From Phaeodactylibacter xiamenensis (lineage in GTDB: Bacteria; Bacteroidota; Bacteroidia; Chitinophagales; Saprospiraceae), in contig NZ_JPOS01000083.1 of NCBI RefSeq assembly GCF_000759025.1, forward strand, positions 124,001 to 188,000: a DNA stretch of 64,000 nucleotides. The letters run 5' to 3'. Positions within the stretch are counted from its first letter, which is position 1; the number at the start of each line of letters is the position of its first letter. Of this stretch, positions 42,867 to 52,552 are shown in pieces. Position numbers and translations under genes: made by a program. Below the pieces are notes generated by a model. It did not search any database. It was not told the origin of the DNA and was given only the letters and a program-made list of their open reading frames with translations.

Positions 42867-43838
42867 ATGCCGTATATCACTACCGACGATTTTTCAGAAG
42901 CCTACTCCAAGCTACATCAGCGGGGGCTAGCCTTTTTAGCTTCCAAGTTTTCCTGGGCAGCCCGGGACCGTACGCGCAGTGCCTTTGATGATTTAGGGCT
43001 GCAGGCGGCCAATTGGTGGATTGTCCCTGCCGTCCGGCAACGCTGGAATAGCCTTATTACAGGGCAGCCGGAATTGCCCTATGAGCCTTATTTTATGCAG
43101 CAGCACCTAAACGGAAAGACAGGGCTGCGCATGCTTTCTATAGGATCAGGGATTTGCAGCCACGAAATGGTATTTGCTCAAAGCCCGCACTTCAGTCAGG
43201 TGGTTTGTGTGGACATTGCCGGCAATTTGCTAAAGGCGGCAGCAGCCAAAGCCCGGGAGCTTGGGCTTGCCAATATGGAATTCCGGGAAGTGGACCTGTA
43301 TAAAATGGATTGGCCTGAGGAAACCTACGATGTGGTGTTCTTTCACGCCTCACTTCATCACTTTGAAGCAGTAGAAGACCTCTTACAGACCAAAGTGCAA
43401 ACCACCTTAAAGCAGGGCGGGCTCGTTTTGATAAACGAGTACGCAGGCCCTAACCGGTTGCAGTATCCTAAGGCTCAAATCCGGGCGATCAATGAAGCGC
43501 TGCAGCTCATCCCGGAGGCTTACCGCCGCCGCTTCAAAACTGATATACTTAAGCGGTGGGTTTCCGGACCGGGGCTTTGGCGGATGATCCTGGCAGACCC
43601 TTCAGAGTGCGTTGATTCAGAATCAATTATCCCGACTCTGCACCGGCATTTTGAGGTGGTGGAAGAACGCCCTTACGGGGGCAACCTGCTGATGCTTGTG
43701 CTTAAGGATATTGCGCACCATTTTGTTGATACTCATCCGGAATCAGAACGGGTACTGCAACGAATTTTTGCTGCGGAAGATGCCTATCTGGAAGACCATA
43801 AAAGCGACTTTATCTACGGCGTTTACCGGAAAAATTAG
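42867..43838 (+). CDS. SAM-dependent class I methyltransferase
   Basis: A 323-residue enzyme with a Rossmann-type core. The SAM site is LSIGSGICSHEM (about 91-102), followed by CVDIAGNLLKAA and VVFFHASLHHFE (motif II region), a Methyltransf_11 outline. The C-terminal 120 residues are helical and contain AGPNRLQYPKAQIRAIN. The target is unknown; a metabolite or lipid is as likely as a protein. It overlaps the convergent uxaB-like gene by four bases. It follows the IS4 element by only 30 bases, so its native promoter may have been replaced. Confidence 0.8.
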   Translation: MPYITTDDFSEAYSKLHQRGLAFLASKFSWAARDRTRSAFDDLGLQAANWWIVPAVRQRWNSLITGQPELPYEPYFMQQHLNGKTGLRMLSIGSGICSHEMVFAQSPHFSQVVCVDIAGNLLKAAAAKARELGLANMEFREVDLYKMDWPEETYDVVFFHASLHHFEAVEDLLQTKVQTTLKQGGLVLINEYAGPNRLQYPKAQIRAINEALQLIPEAYRRRFKTDILKRWVSGPGLWRMILADPSECVDSESIIPTLHRHFEVVEERPYGGNLLMLVLKDIAHHFVDTHPESERVLQRIFAAEDAYLEDHKSDFIYGVYRKN

Positions 43839-45217
43839 TCCTGCATCGACCGTAAATATTGGTGTACGCTTGCTGATAAGAACCGGATATCCTCTCCCCA
43901 TAAACCTTTGTTAGACAATACTTTATTCACTATAAAATCCGGTGTTTCCAATGCCCAGCACGCCTCAAAGAAGTTGACGGTCTCTTCGCTGTCTCTGGGC
44001 AAACCCGCAATATCGCCTTTGTACAACAGGATAAGCGCTGCCAGGGACTGGGCAATATGCTCAGGCAATGTATTCATTTTTTGATGATAGGCTATGGCAG
44101 TTGGCAGTAATCTGACCCTGAATTTGGAAGTGCTGTTCAGCGCGATGTCTGATAATTTGTGATGAATATAGGGGTTTCGGAAGCGGTCAAGGATGGCCAC
44201 AATGTAATTCTTTGTTTCCTGAATGCCAAACGGCAGGGTAGGGGCGATTTCCTTTTGAAGCAAATCGGTAAGCCAGGCGCCCCATTGTGGATGCTCTACA
44301 AATTCACGCACAGTCTGTACACCGTTTGTCAGGCCGATAGGCACCATAGCGGTATGCGCGCCGTTCAGCAACCTGACTTTGAGCGTGCGGAAGCGGTCCA
44401 AATCATCCGTGAAGACAACATTTTGCCGGGTTTGGTCAAAGGGGAGTTCCCGCTTCACCTGCTCAGCAGCTTCTATAGCCCAAAGGAGGTAGGGCTCGGC
44501 GGTGACCAATTCGCGGTCTTCCCATCCGGTTTCCGACCAAATACCTGCTGCATTAGCCGGTGCGCCCGGGACGATCCGGTCCACGAGGGTGTTACAGAAA
44601 GTATTGTGGTCTTCAATCCAGGACTCGAAAGACGCGTCAAGGTTCCAATGCTTACTGTACTTCAGGATGCAATGCTTCAGTTCCTGCCCGTTTTGCTCGA
44701 TTAATTCACAGGGTAAAAAGATCAGCCCTTTGTCCTTCGAACCTTCAAAGTGCTGAAAGCGATGGAACAGCCATTGCGTGAGCTTGCCGGGGAATTCTTT
44801 TGCAGGAGCATCTGTGGGCATAGGTTCTTCGCGGAAGGTAATGCCGGCTTCAGTAGTGTTGGAAAGCACGAAGCGAACTTCAGGCAGGGTAGCAGAAGAC
44901 ATATAAGCTGCCCAGTTTTGGTACGGGTGTATGATTTGCTGTATGCATTCCACCCGTTTGATCTCTCGGACCGGTTGCCCATTTTGTATGCCTTGCGTCA
45001 GTACATGAAAGAGCCCGCCTTGCTGACGAAGGCTTGCGTAGTCACCACGAGCCGTAGGTTTCACCAAAGCTACACCACCATCAAAAGCCGTCTCCTCGTT
45101 CAGGATTTGAATCAGGTAGTCTGCGAAAGCACGCAAAAAATTACCGCCTCCAAACTGAAGGACACGAATAGGGTGGGCCGTTTCCCGGCCCACCGCAGTT
45201 CTGCTCAATAGCTTCAT
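43835..45217 (-). CDS. uxaB: Tagaturonate reductase (UxaB-like, mannitol-dehydrogenase family)
   Basis: A 460-residue NAD-dependent polyol/hexuronate dehydrogenase. The N-terminal nucleotide site (RVLQFGGGNFLRAF) and central VLSNTTEAGITF are family marks, and the overall order is that of altronate oxidoreductases that reduce tagaturonate in galacturonate breakdown. Fructuronate reductase or mannitol dehydrogenase are close alternatives; the length and N-terminus favour UxaB. It starts seven bases after the sugar isomerase gene, so both are probably in one operon. Confidence 0.85.
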   Translation of the reverse strand: MKLLSRTAVGRETAHPIRVLQFGGGNFLRAFADYLIQILNEETAFDGGVALVKPTARGDYASLRQQGGLFHVLTQGIQNGQPVREIKRVECIQQIIHPYQNWAAYMSSATLPEVRFVLSNTTEAGITFREEPMPTDAPAKEFPGKLTQWLFHRFQHFEGSKDKGLIFLPCELIEQNGQELKHCILKYSKHWNLDASFESWIEDHNTFCNTLVDRIVPGAPANAAGIWSETGWEDRELVTAEPYLLWAIEAAEQVKRELPFDQTRQNVVFTDDLDRFRTLKVRLLNGAHTAMVPIGLTNGVQTVREFVEHPQWGAWLTDLLQKEIAPTLPFGIQETKNYIVAILDRFRNPYIHHKLSDIALNSTSKFRVRLLPTAIAYHQKMNTLPEHIAQSLAALILLYKGDIAGLPRDSEETVNFFEACWALETPDFIVNKVLSNKGLWGEDIRFLSASVHQYLRSMQD

Positions 45218-45224
45218 CCAGTGT

Positions 45225-46148
45225 TTAGATTTTTATCTCCTTCAGGTAGTCTGCATCCGCTTTGGCGCAATCTATCGGTGCACACTCATCGTAGCGTTCC
45301 TGTTCTACGATGTAATAAGCCATGCCTTGCTTCTCAGCGACATCCAAAATTTTTGGATAATCGATAGTGCCGTTGCCAAGGACGCAGGAAGCCGCGCGCT
45401 CTTCAGCAGGCACATCCTTCATCCGGTCTTTGACGTGAGACAGCTTAAAGCGGCCGGGGTATTTCTCCAAATATTCTATTGGATCCGCACCACCGGTTAC
45501 TACCCAGTAAATATCCATTTCAAAGTCTACAGTATCAGGATCCGTATTTTCCATCATGTAATCCTGTATGATCTGTCCTTCCAGCTCCTGAAAGGAATAA
45601 TCATGGTTGTGGTAGCCAAACCGGAGGCCATATTTCTTGGCAATAGCGCCACATTCATTGAATTGGTCTACTACGCGCTTGTAATCATCGAGTGACTCTT
45701 TCATCCCGATGTAAGGGCAAATCAGATAAGGCATTCCGATTTCTCCGGCCTGCTGTGCTTTTTGCTCAAAATCTTTGTTGATGTCGCAGTGAGAGGAAAT
45801 GGCGTCCATGCCCAGTTCATCCAGATAGGCTTTGTACTCCGTATTAGTCATGCCCCAGAAGATGCCGTCTTTGCCTTCGTAGCTTTCAATTTGTTTGTAG
45901 CCGAATTCAGAGAGCGCTTTCAGTACGCCTTTAGGGTCTTCGGCAATGATATCACGAAGGGTCCAAAGCTGTATGCCGAATTTATCGAGCTTATGGCCTG
46001 TTTCTGCCATTTTCTCCGCCGCTGCTGCAGCATCCTCGTTTCCTGTTGCCCCATTTGCCGATTCGCTGCTACAGCCATAGTAGGGGAGTAGCGCTGCTGC
46101 TACAGCTGCCTTGGTAGATTGCTTCAAAAATTTACGCCGGTCTTGCAT
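45225..46148 (-). CDS. Secreted sugar phosphate isomerase/epimerase-like protein
   Basis: A 307-residue TIM-barrel protein of the xylose-isomerase-like/AP-endonuclease-2 superfamily. The N-terminus (RRKFLKQSTKAA, then ALLPYYGC) is a Tat-like or lipoprotein export signal, so it acts outside the cytoplasm. Metal-site elements are LRFGYHNHDYSF, DTVDFEMDIYWV and FKLSHVKDR. Family members isomerise or epimerise sugars or inositols. With the uxaB-like gene next to it, a role in sugar-acid use is likely. Confidence 0.85.
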   Translation of the reverse strand: MQDRRKFLKQSTKAAVAAALLPYYGCSSESANGATGNEDAAAAAEKMAETGHKLDKFGIQLWTLRDIIAEDPKGVLKALSEFGYKQIESYEGKDGIFWGMTNTEYKAYLDELGMDAISSHCDINKDFEQKAQQAGEIGMPYLICPYIGMKESLDDYKRVVDQFNECGAIAKKYGLRFGYHNHDYSFQELEGQIIQDYMMENTDPDTVDFEMDIYWVVTGGADPIEYLEKYPGRFKLSHVKDRMKDVPAEERAASCVLGNGTIDYPKILDVAEKQGMAYYIVEQERYDECAPIDCAKADADYLKEIKI

Positions 46149-46778
46149 AGGTGATGGTTTTTGTTTTGAAATAATGCGAAAAGATAAAAAATATGTGGCA
46201 GAGTAGATTGTGGAGCTGAGGAAGAAATAGAACAGGGATTCCGCTTTTTCAAAACCTTATTTAACATAATATAAATTATAGGGTAAAATATAAGCGAAAA
46301 ATAGTGGCTTAAAGCCGTCTACAGTGCTTTGAAACCAAGCTGTGGAAGTATGATGCCCCTGAACATCAGAGCTTACTGTCTTCTGCATTAGATAAGTTGT
46401 CCATAGAGCTTTGCTTAAATTTACTGTACAGACCTCTCTGCATGTCTCCAGCTTGTCCATCGGCTGAGATGTCAATTTGCGCCAAAAAATCAAACTAAGT
46501 GATTTCGCGTAAATTCCAGGCTCAATTAACATGACTTGCCTGAATTAAAAAACGCGCTTAAAATGCAACCCGTTTTTTCTTATTCAGCATAAACAATTTG
46601 TTTACTCCTACCCTGATTTGCTTTATTTTGACTACAATAAAACATTGTGGAATGACATTGTAGGTTACATAATACATCCGTCAGTGTTATCTATTTAGTG
46701 CGAATCTGCTTTCCGCAGGTCGCTTACAAACTATAATTATCAGATTTCCCTCTCAAATTACACCAATATCGACTGAGT
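46149..46778. other. Intergenic region, no gene found
   Basis: About 630 bases between divergent genes. It is A/T-rich and has no convincing signal peptide, domain or promoter that I can pick out. A 91-codon minus-strand frame (46257-46532) shows no features of a real gene. Confidence 0.5.
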
Positions 46779-49589
46779 ATGAGATCCAATACCACCCTCC
46801 TGCCACTTCTCTTTTTCACCTGTTTTATCCTGGGATGCACATTTGAATCTATAGCACAATCCACTGAAATACAGTATCTTTCGGGTGTAGATAAAGACCG
46901 TACGATTGAATGGGACTTCCATATTGACCGCGGTATGAACAGCGGGAAATGGACTACAATTCCTGTGCCCTCTAACTGGGAAACTGAAGGGTTCGGGGTG
47001 TACAATTATGGCCGTGGTAAGCAGCCGGAGTCTAACGAAACCGGAACTTACCGGCATAAATTTACCGTGCCTGCCTCCTGGAAAGATAAATCTGTACATA
47101 TTGTTTTTGAGGGGGTTATGACGGATACCAAGGTGTTCATTAATGGCAAATCTGCTGGCCCTACGCATCAGGGCAGTTTCTACCGGTTCAAATATGATAT
47201 CTCCAACCTGCTGAAGTATGGGGCTGAAAACGAACTGGAAGTTGTGGTGAAAAACTGGTCGGACAACCCCTCTGTCAATACTGCAGAACGGGAAGCCGAT
47301 TACTGGGTTTTTGGGGGTATTTACCGGCCCGTCTACCTGGAGGCTAAACCTCAGGCGCACATTGAGTGGACAGCGATTGATGCCAAAGCGGACGGCTCAT
47401 TCAGGGCTAATGTTTACCTAAGCAATACACCTAAAGCAGATGCCGTGGAAGCACAGGTGACAGATATGGACGGCAACCCGGTAGGAAACGCCTTCTCCTC
47501 TCCTACTGAGAAAAGCATGGATATGGTCGTGGTTTCCCAAAAGCTTAGTGGCGTAAAAACCTGGTCGCCGGAATTCCCCAATCGCTATCAAGTGAAGTTC
47601 AGCCTGATGGCTAAAGGGATACCTCTGCACACGGTTACGGAGACCTTCGGCTTCAGAACGGTAGAACTCCGCCCCCACGATGGATTCTATGTAAATGGGC
47701 AAAAAATCAGGTTTAAAGGTGTGAACCGCCATAGTTTCTGGCCCGAGTCTGGCAGGACAACAAGCTTTCAGATCAGCGTGGACGATGTCAACCTCATCAA
47801 GGACATGAATATGAACGCCGTAAGAATGGCGCACTACCCACCAGACAAGCACTTTCTGGAAGTATGCGATTCACTCGGCTTATTTGTGCTGCATGAGCTG
47901 GCCGGCTGGCAGACAGCTTATGATACCGTAGTGGGCCGTCAGCTCGTAAAGGAATTAGTCACACGGGATGTCAACCATCCGTCCGTCGTGATTTGGGACA
48001 ATGGCAACGAAGGCGGCAATAACTTTGCGCTCGATGATGACTTCCATCTTTATGACCCGCAAAAAAGGCCAGTAATCCATCCCTGGGCGAAATTCCGGGA
48101 CACCGATACACAGCATTACAAAAGCTTTGGCTGTTGTGCCGATGGCTTATTCCATGGAGACGACGTCTTCTTTCCTACAGAGTTCCTCCACGGATTGTAC
48201 GATGGCGGGCACGGGGCCGGGCTTGATGATTTTTGGAAAGCGATGGTAGACCATCCCCTATCGGCAGGTGGCTTTCTCTGGGCCTTGGTGGACGAATGTG
48301 TGCAACGCTCCGACCGGGATGGCGAACTCGACTGTCAACGCAGTAACGCACCGGACGGCATCGTAGGGCCCTATCGGGAAAAGGAAGCGAGTTTCTTTAC
48401 GATTAAGGAGATTTGGTCGCCGGTGTACCTGGATATTCAGCACATACCGGCCTCGTTTGATGGCGTCATTCCTGTCCACAACCGCTTCCATTATACCAAT
48501 CTCAGCCAATGCCAATTTAAGTGGCAGTTGGTGGATTTCCCGGCAGCAGGTGCAACGGAGATAGCCCCGATTATCCGGCAGGAGAAGGAAATCACAGCAG
48601 GAAACATCGAACCGTGGGAATGGGATAAATTGGAATTAGGCCTTCCTGATAACTGGCGGCAATACCAAGGATTGCTGCTCACCGCAACGGACCCGCACGA
48701 CAGGGAAATCTTCACCTGGTCCTGGGCCTTGCAAACGGAAGCGCAAATCGTCGAAACCCTCCTCCCCCCTACTGCCACCAATAAAGCAATCGCAAAAGAA
48801 GACAATGGCAACATTCTTACCTCTGCTGCTGGAGTGGAAATTGGCATTGGGCTGGCAAGCGGTCTGATCGAGACCGTGACCAACGAAAAAGGCAATTTTC
48901 CCTTCTCAGGAGGCCCCTTACCCGATACCCTCATCGGTGCCTCCACCTTCAAATCCATCAAGCACTATTCCGATGGCAACGACTATGTCATTGAGGCTGA
49001 ATTTGAAGGCGTTTTAAGAAAGGTGGTTTACAGGATGCTGGGCAGCGGTCTCCTCCAAATCGGCTACGCCTATCTTCCAGGAAATGGCACCTACGATTTC
49101 CTTGGGGTAAGCTTTGATTACCCCGAAGATCAGGTAACCGGAGTGAAGTATTTGGGCAGAGGCCCCTACCGCGTTTGGAAAAACCGCAGGAAAGGTCTGC
49201 AGTTCGGGGTCTGGGAGAAAGCCTACAACAATACGGTAACCGGGGAAAGCTGGAACTATCCGGAATTCAAAGGCTACCACGATGAAGTCTATTGGGCGGA
49301 AATTCAAACTAAAGACCAACCCTTTACTTTGATGATCGCCTCGAACAATTTATTCCTCCACCTTTTCACCCCAGATGAGCCTGAGGGCGCTTACAACACC
49401 AACACAGATGGCAAATTCCCCGGCAAAAACATCTCCATACTTCACGCGATAAGCCCCATCGGCACCAAATTCAAGCAACCGGAAAATCTGGGGCCGCAAA
49501 GCTATGCCAATGAGTTTTTTGCCAACCGGGATCGGCCTCATTTCTTTTTGAACGGCACTATTTATCTAGACTTCAGGGAAAAAGAGTGA
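46779..49589 (+). CDS. Glycoside hydrolase family 2 enzyme
   Basis: A 936-residue secreted GH2 enzyme, which removes sugars such as beta-galactose, mannose or glucuronate from polysaccharides. The N-terminal signal is followed by the jelly-roll sugar-binding domain (WTTIPVPSNWETEGFG, FEGVMTDTKVFINGKSAG), an Ig-like domain and the TIM barrel (FKGVNRHSFWPESGR). The likely acid/base is E411 in WDNGNEGG; the nucleophile candidate is E468 in PTEFLHG. The C-terminal part has further beta domains. Length fits beta-galactosidase-like members. The substrate cannot be set from sequence; the neighbouring hexuronate genes hint at pectin- or uronan-type material. Confidence 0.88.
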   Translation: MRSNTTLLPLLFFTCFILGCTFESIAQSTEIQYLSGVDKDRTIEWDFHIDRGMNSGKWTTIPVPSNWETEGFGVYNYGRGKQPESNETGTYRHKFTVPASWKDKSVHIVFEGVMTDTKVFINGKSAGPTHQGSFYRFKYDISNLLKYGAENELEVVVKNWSDNPSVNTAEREADYWVFGGIYRPVYLEAKPQAHIEWTAIDAKADGSFRANVYLSNTPKADAVEAQVTDMDGNPVGNAFSSPTEKSMDMVVVSQKLSGVKTWSPEFPNRYQVKFSLMAKGIPLHTVTETFGFRTVELRPHDGFYVNGQKIRFKGVNRHSFWPESGRTTSFQISVDDVNLIKDMNMNAVRMAHYPPDKHFLEVCDSLGLFVLHELAGWQTAYDTVVGRQLVKELVTRDVNHPSVVIWDNGNEGGNNFALDDDFHLYDPQKRPVIHPWAKFRDTDTQHYKSFGCCADGLFHGDDVFFPTEFLHGLYDGGHGAGLDDFWKAMVDHPLSAGGFLWALVDECVQRSDRDGELDCQRSNAPDGIVGPYREKEASFFTIKEIWSPVYLDIQHIPASFDGVIPVHNRFHYTNLSQCQFKWQLVDFPAAGATEIAPIIRQEKEITAGNIEPWEWDKLELGLPDNWRQYQGLLLTATDPHDREIFTWSWALQTEAQIVETLLPPTATNKAIAKEDNGNILTSAAGVEIGIGLASGLIETVTNEKGNFPFSGGPLPDTLIGASTFKSIKHYSDGNDYVIEAEFEGVLRKVVYRMLGSGLLQIGYAYLPGNGTYDFLGVSFDYPEDQVTGVKYLGRGPYRVWKNRRKGLQFGVWEKAYNNTVTGESWNYPEFKGYHDEVYWAEIQTKDQPFTLMIASNNLFLHLFTPDEPEGAYNTNTDGKFPGKNISILHAISPIGTKFKQPENLGPQSYANEFFANRDRPHFFLNGTIYLDFREKE

Positions 49590-49597
49590 TTCCTGCG

Positions 49598-50725
49598 CTA
49601 TTGCTTCACCACCCTCGCTGCATGAACAGCATCCGCCGTAATCAGGTGAAGATGATATACCCCGGCGGGCAATGCACTCAAATCCAGTTCCTGCCCGGGG
49701 TTGTCGTAGCGAGCGATGCGCTGCCCCTGAGCAGTGTAGACCACCACTTCTTTGGCTGTAATGTTGCGCAGCTGCAGCATCCCATTAGTGGGGTTTGGGA
49801 ATAGCTTGATATTGGCTTGGGATATTTCGGTGGCAGAGACCATGCATGCCGTTTCCACTTCCTCTCGTGTGGCGCAGCCCGTTGCATTGCCACTTATATT
49901 GGCCGAATTCGTCTCCAAGCTCAGATAATTACAAATGCTCTCTATAGCGCAGGAAGATAGCTGGTAATTTGATGACATGAAAAGGTTGTCAATCGTTGTC
50001 GCATCAAGGTTTTTCAATCCCGCCAAACTCATTAATTCAGTGTTGCCGCTAATTACAAGGAATCCGCCGATGGAGGTAAGCTGTTCCAATTCCGTCAAAC
50101 TCGTTAGAACACTGTTGAAACGGATATAAAGGTCTCCACCGATGAGAGTTAGCTGGATCAACCCTGTCAAACTCGTTAAATTAGGGTTACCAGAAATCTC
50201 AAGATCTCCGTGAATGGAGTTTAGCTGGTCAAACCCAGTTAAATTCGTTAAGTCAGGGTTGCCGCTAATCAAAAGGTCTCCACCGATGAAAGTGAGCTGT
50301 TCCAACCCTGACAAACTCATTAAATGAGTGTTGCCGATAATCGAAAAGACTCCATTAATCGAGGTAAGCTGGTTAAACCCAGATAGACTGGTTAAGATAG
50401 CGTTAGATTTAATGTTAAGATCTCCATCAATGGAAACAAGTAGCTCCAACCCAGCCAGGCTTGATATGCTATCGTTGTCTAACAAATCAAGATTTCCGCC
50501 GATGGAAGTAAGGTTGCTAAGACCGGAAATGTCGGTAATGTCGGTAGGGTCAGACAAGCTGCCAATTAGCATACTTCCCGCTATTTCCGTACAGTCCGGA
50601 TAGTCAGCCACAAAGGCATCTACCTCCGCCTGGGAGCTGAGGATGACATCGCCCGGCGGGCATTGTGCATTTAGGCCACAACAAGCAAAAGCGGAAAGTA
50701 AAAATGTAAAACAGTATTTTAGCAT
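49598..50725 (-). CDS. Leucine-rich-repeat surface protein with T9SS sorting domain (8 repeats)
   Basis: A 375-residue secreted protein. After the signal and a short domain (QCPPGDVILSSQAEVDAFV, DCTEIAGSM) there are eight 24-residue units of the TSLTGLEQLTSIGGDLxIxxN type, a receptor L/LRR-like solenoid. A Cys-containing cap (CAIESICNYL, GNATGCATREEVETAC) and a T9SS type-A domain follow (KLFPNPTNGMLQLRN, AGVYHLHLI, VVKQ). It is likely a surface adhesin or recognition protein. It converges on the GH2 gene and is a tandem copy of the neighbour at 50797, with which its ends are nearly identical. Confidence 0.85.
   Translation of the reverse strand: MLKYCFTFLLSAFACCGLNAQCPPGDVILSSQAEVDAFVADYPDCTEIAGSMLIGSLSDPTDITDISGLSNLTSIGGNLDLLDNDSISSLAGLELLVSIDGDLNIKSNAILTSLSGFNQLTSINGVFSIIGNTHLMSLSGLEQLTFIGGDLLISGNPDLTNLTGFDQLNSIHGDLEISGNPNLTSLTGLIQLTLIGGDLYIRFNSVLTSLTELEQLTSIGGFLVISGNTELMSLAGLKNLDATTIDNLFMSSNYQLSSCAIESICNYLSLETNSANISGNATGCATREEVETACMVSATEISQANIKLFPNPTNGMLQLRNITAKEVVVYTAQGQRIARYDNPGQELDLSALPAGVYHLHLITADAVHAARVVKQ
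49960..50540 (-). repeat. 72-bp tandem coding repeats (8 units)
   Basis: Eight degenerate 72-base units encode the 24-residue solenoid repeats of the 375-residue protein. The phase is kept through every unit, so the array is translated throughout. They are not a CRISPR. Confidence 0.7.
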
Positions 50726-50796
50726 GCGACCCGTTTTCTGGAGGTTTCGTGGATAATTGTCAAAATGAAAATTTCATCTTCTCAGTTTCTATTTCT

Positions 50797-52356
50797 TTAC
50801 CGCTTCACCACCCTCGCTGCATGAACAGCATCCGCCGTAATCAGGTGAAGATGATACACGCCAGCTGGCATAGTACTCAGGTCCAGTTCCTGCCCAGGGT
50901 TGTCGTAGCGAGCGATGCGCTGCCCCTGAGCAGTGTAGACCACCACTTCTTTGGCAGTAATATTGCGCAGCTGTAGCATCCCGTTGGTCGGGTTTGGGAA
51001 TAGCTTGATATTGGCTTGGGATATATCCGTGGCAGAGACCATACATGCCGTTTCTACTTCCTCTTGTGTGGCACAGCCCGTTGCATTGCCACTTATATTA
51101 GCTGTATTCGTCTCTACGCCCAGGTAATCACAAATACTCTCTATAGCGCAAATAGATAGCTCCAGGTTTTCTTCAATTCTGAGATCGGCGATTGTTGCCG
51201 CATTTAGATTCTCTAATCCTTTTAAACTGATTAGACCATGGTTGTACCAAATAGACAGTTCTCCACCGATTGAGGTGAGCTGTTCTAATCCTGTTAGGTT
51301 GGTTAGGCCGTGGTTGAATTCAATATCAAGATATCCACCGATGAAATTTAGTTGGTCTAATCCTGTCAAATTCATTAAGCTATCGTTGTGTCCTATGGTA
51401 AAACCTCCATCGATGGATGTGAGCTGTTCCAATCCTGCTAAATTGGTTAAGGCAGGGTTATCGAAAATAACGAGTCTTCCACCAACAGCGTTGAGCTGTT
51501 CCAATCCTGCCAAACTTATTAAGTTATGGTTCTTGTAAATGCTAAGTCTGCTGTTAGTGGAAGTGAGTTGGTCCAATCCCATCAAACTCGTTAAACTATT
51601 ATTGTATTCAATAACAATGTCTCCGCCGATTGAGGTGAGTTGGTCCAATCCCATCAAACTGGTTATGCCTTGATTGAAGCCAATAGAAAGGTTTCCGCCG
51701 ATAGAGGCAAGCTGGTTCAACCCTTCCAAACTCGAAATACTATGGTTGTTGAATACCCTGAGATTTCCGCCGATGGAGGTGAGTTGTTCCAGTCCTGCAA
51801 AACTCGTTAAGCCAGCGTTGAAGCGAATATGAAGTTCTTCGCCGATGGAGGTGAGCTGTTCCAATCCGGTCAAACTCGTTAAGCCAGAGTTATATTTAAT
51901 TGATAGGTCTCCACCGATTGAGGTGAGCTGACCCAACCCTGCAAAACTCGGTAAGCCAGCGTTGGATTCAATAAAGAGGCTTCCGCCGATGGAGGTGAGC
52001 TGTTCCAATCCGGTCAAACTCGTTAAGCCAGAGTGATATTTAATTGATAGGTCTCCACCGATTGAGATGAGGTGTTCCAATCCAGCCAGGCTCGTTATGC
52101 TATCGTTGTTTAAGATATCAAGGTTTCCGCCGATGGAAGCAAGATTGCTAAGACCAGAAATGTCGGTTATGTCGATAGGGTCAGACAAGCTGCCAATTAG
52201 CATACTTCCCGCTATTTCCGTACAGTCAGGATAGTCAGCCACAAAGGCATCTACCTCCGCCTGTGAGCTGAGGGTGACATCCCCCGGCGGGCATTGCGCA
52301 TTCAAACCAAAGCCAGCAAAAGCTATAAGCAAAAGGGTTATGTATTTCTTTAACAT
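50797..52356 (-). CDS. Leucine-rich-repeat surface protein with T9SS sorting domain (14 repeats)
   Basis: A 519-residue paralogue of the protein encoded just downstream, with the same signal region, N-cap, C-cap and T9SS end. I count fourteen 24-residue units compared with eight. The length difference of 144 residues equals six units exactly, so the difference lies in the repeat array. Repeats are of the LTSLTGLEQLTSIGGDLSI type with variation at the surface-exposed positions. A 71-bp gap separates the genes. A variable-length recognition or adhesion solenoid is the likely role. Confidence 0.86.
   Translation of the reverse strand: MLKKYITLLLIAFAGFGLNAQCPPGDVTLSSQAEVDAFVADYPDCTEIAGSMLIGSLSDPIDITDISGLSNLASIGGNLDILNNDSITSLAGLEHLISIGGDLSIKYHSGLTSLTGLEQLTSIGGSLFIESNAGLPSFAGLGQLTSIGGDLSIKYNSGLTSLTGLEQLTSIGEELHIRFNAGLTSFAGLEQLTSIGGNLRVFNNHSISSLEGLNQLASIGGNLSIGFNQGITSLMGLDQLTSIGGDIVIEYNNSLTSLMGLDQLTSTNSRLSIYKNHNLISLAGLEQLNAVGGRLVIFDNPALTNLAGLEQLTSIDGGFTIGHNDSLMNLTGLDQLNFIGGYLDIEFNHGLTNLTGLEQLTSIGGELSIWYNHGLISLKGLENLNAATIADLRIEENLELSICAIESICDYLGVETNTANISGNATGCATQEEVETACMVSATDISQANIKLFPNPTNGMLQLRNITAKEVVVYTAQGQRIARYDNPGQELDLSTMPAGVYHLHLITADAVHAARVVKR
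51156..52170 (-). repeat. 72-bp tandem coding repeats (14 units)
   Basis: Fourteen 72-base units encode the solenoid of the 519-residue protein. Adjacent units share near-identical stretches such as the DNA for GGLTSIGGDL-like turns, which would promote slippage or recombination. Confidence 0.7.
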
Positions 52357-52552
52357 GGGGCGGAATTTAAAAAGGACTTGTTTTGCCGGGATCGTCCCGG
52401 GTTAAGATCGCGCATTATAACATGACCTTCGGTGATCGTCACAAGTTCTTTGAATGTAAAGGTAATTTGGACAAAAAATTCAACTGATTTCGTAACACTT
52501 GTTTTAGAGCGTTGATAAAGGACTAAATATATACCAAAAACACTAAAAAACC

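Noticed and set aside
46257-46532. 91-codon frame on the minus strand
   Set aside because: No signal, domain or plausible start context, and the composition looks like random A/T-rich DNA.
49960-52170. CRISPR-like repeats
   Set aside because: The repeats have a 72-base period, stay in frame and encode 24-residue solenoid units; they are not spaced by unique spacers.
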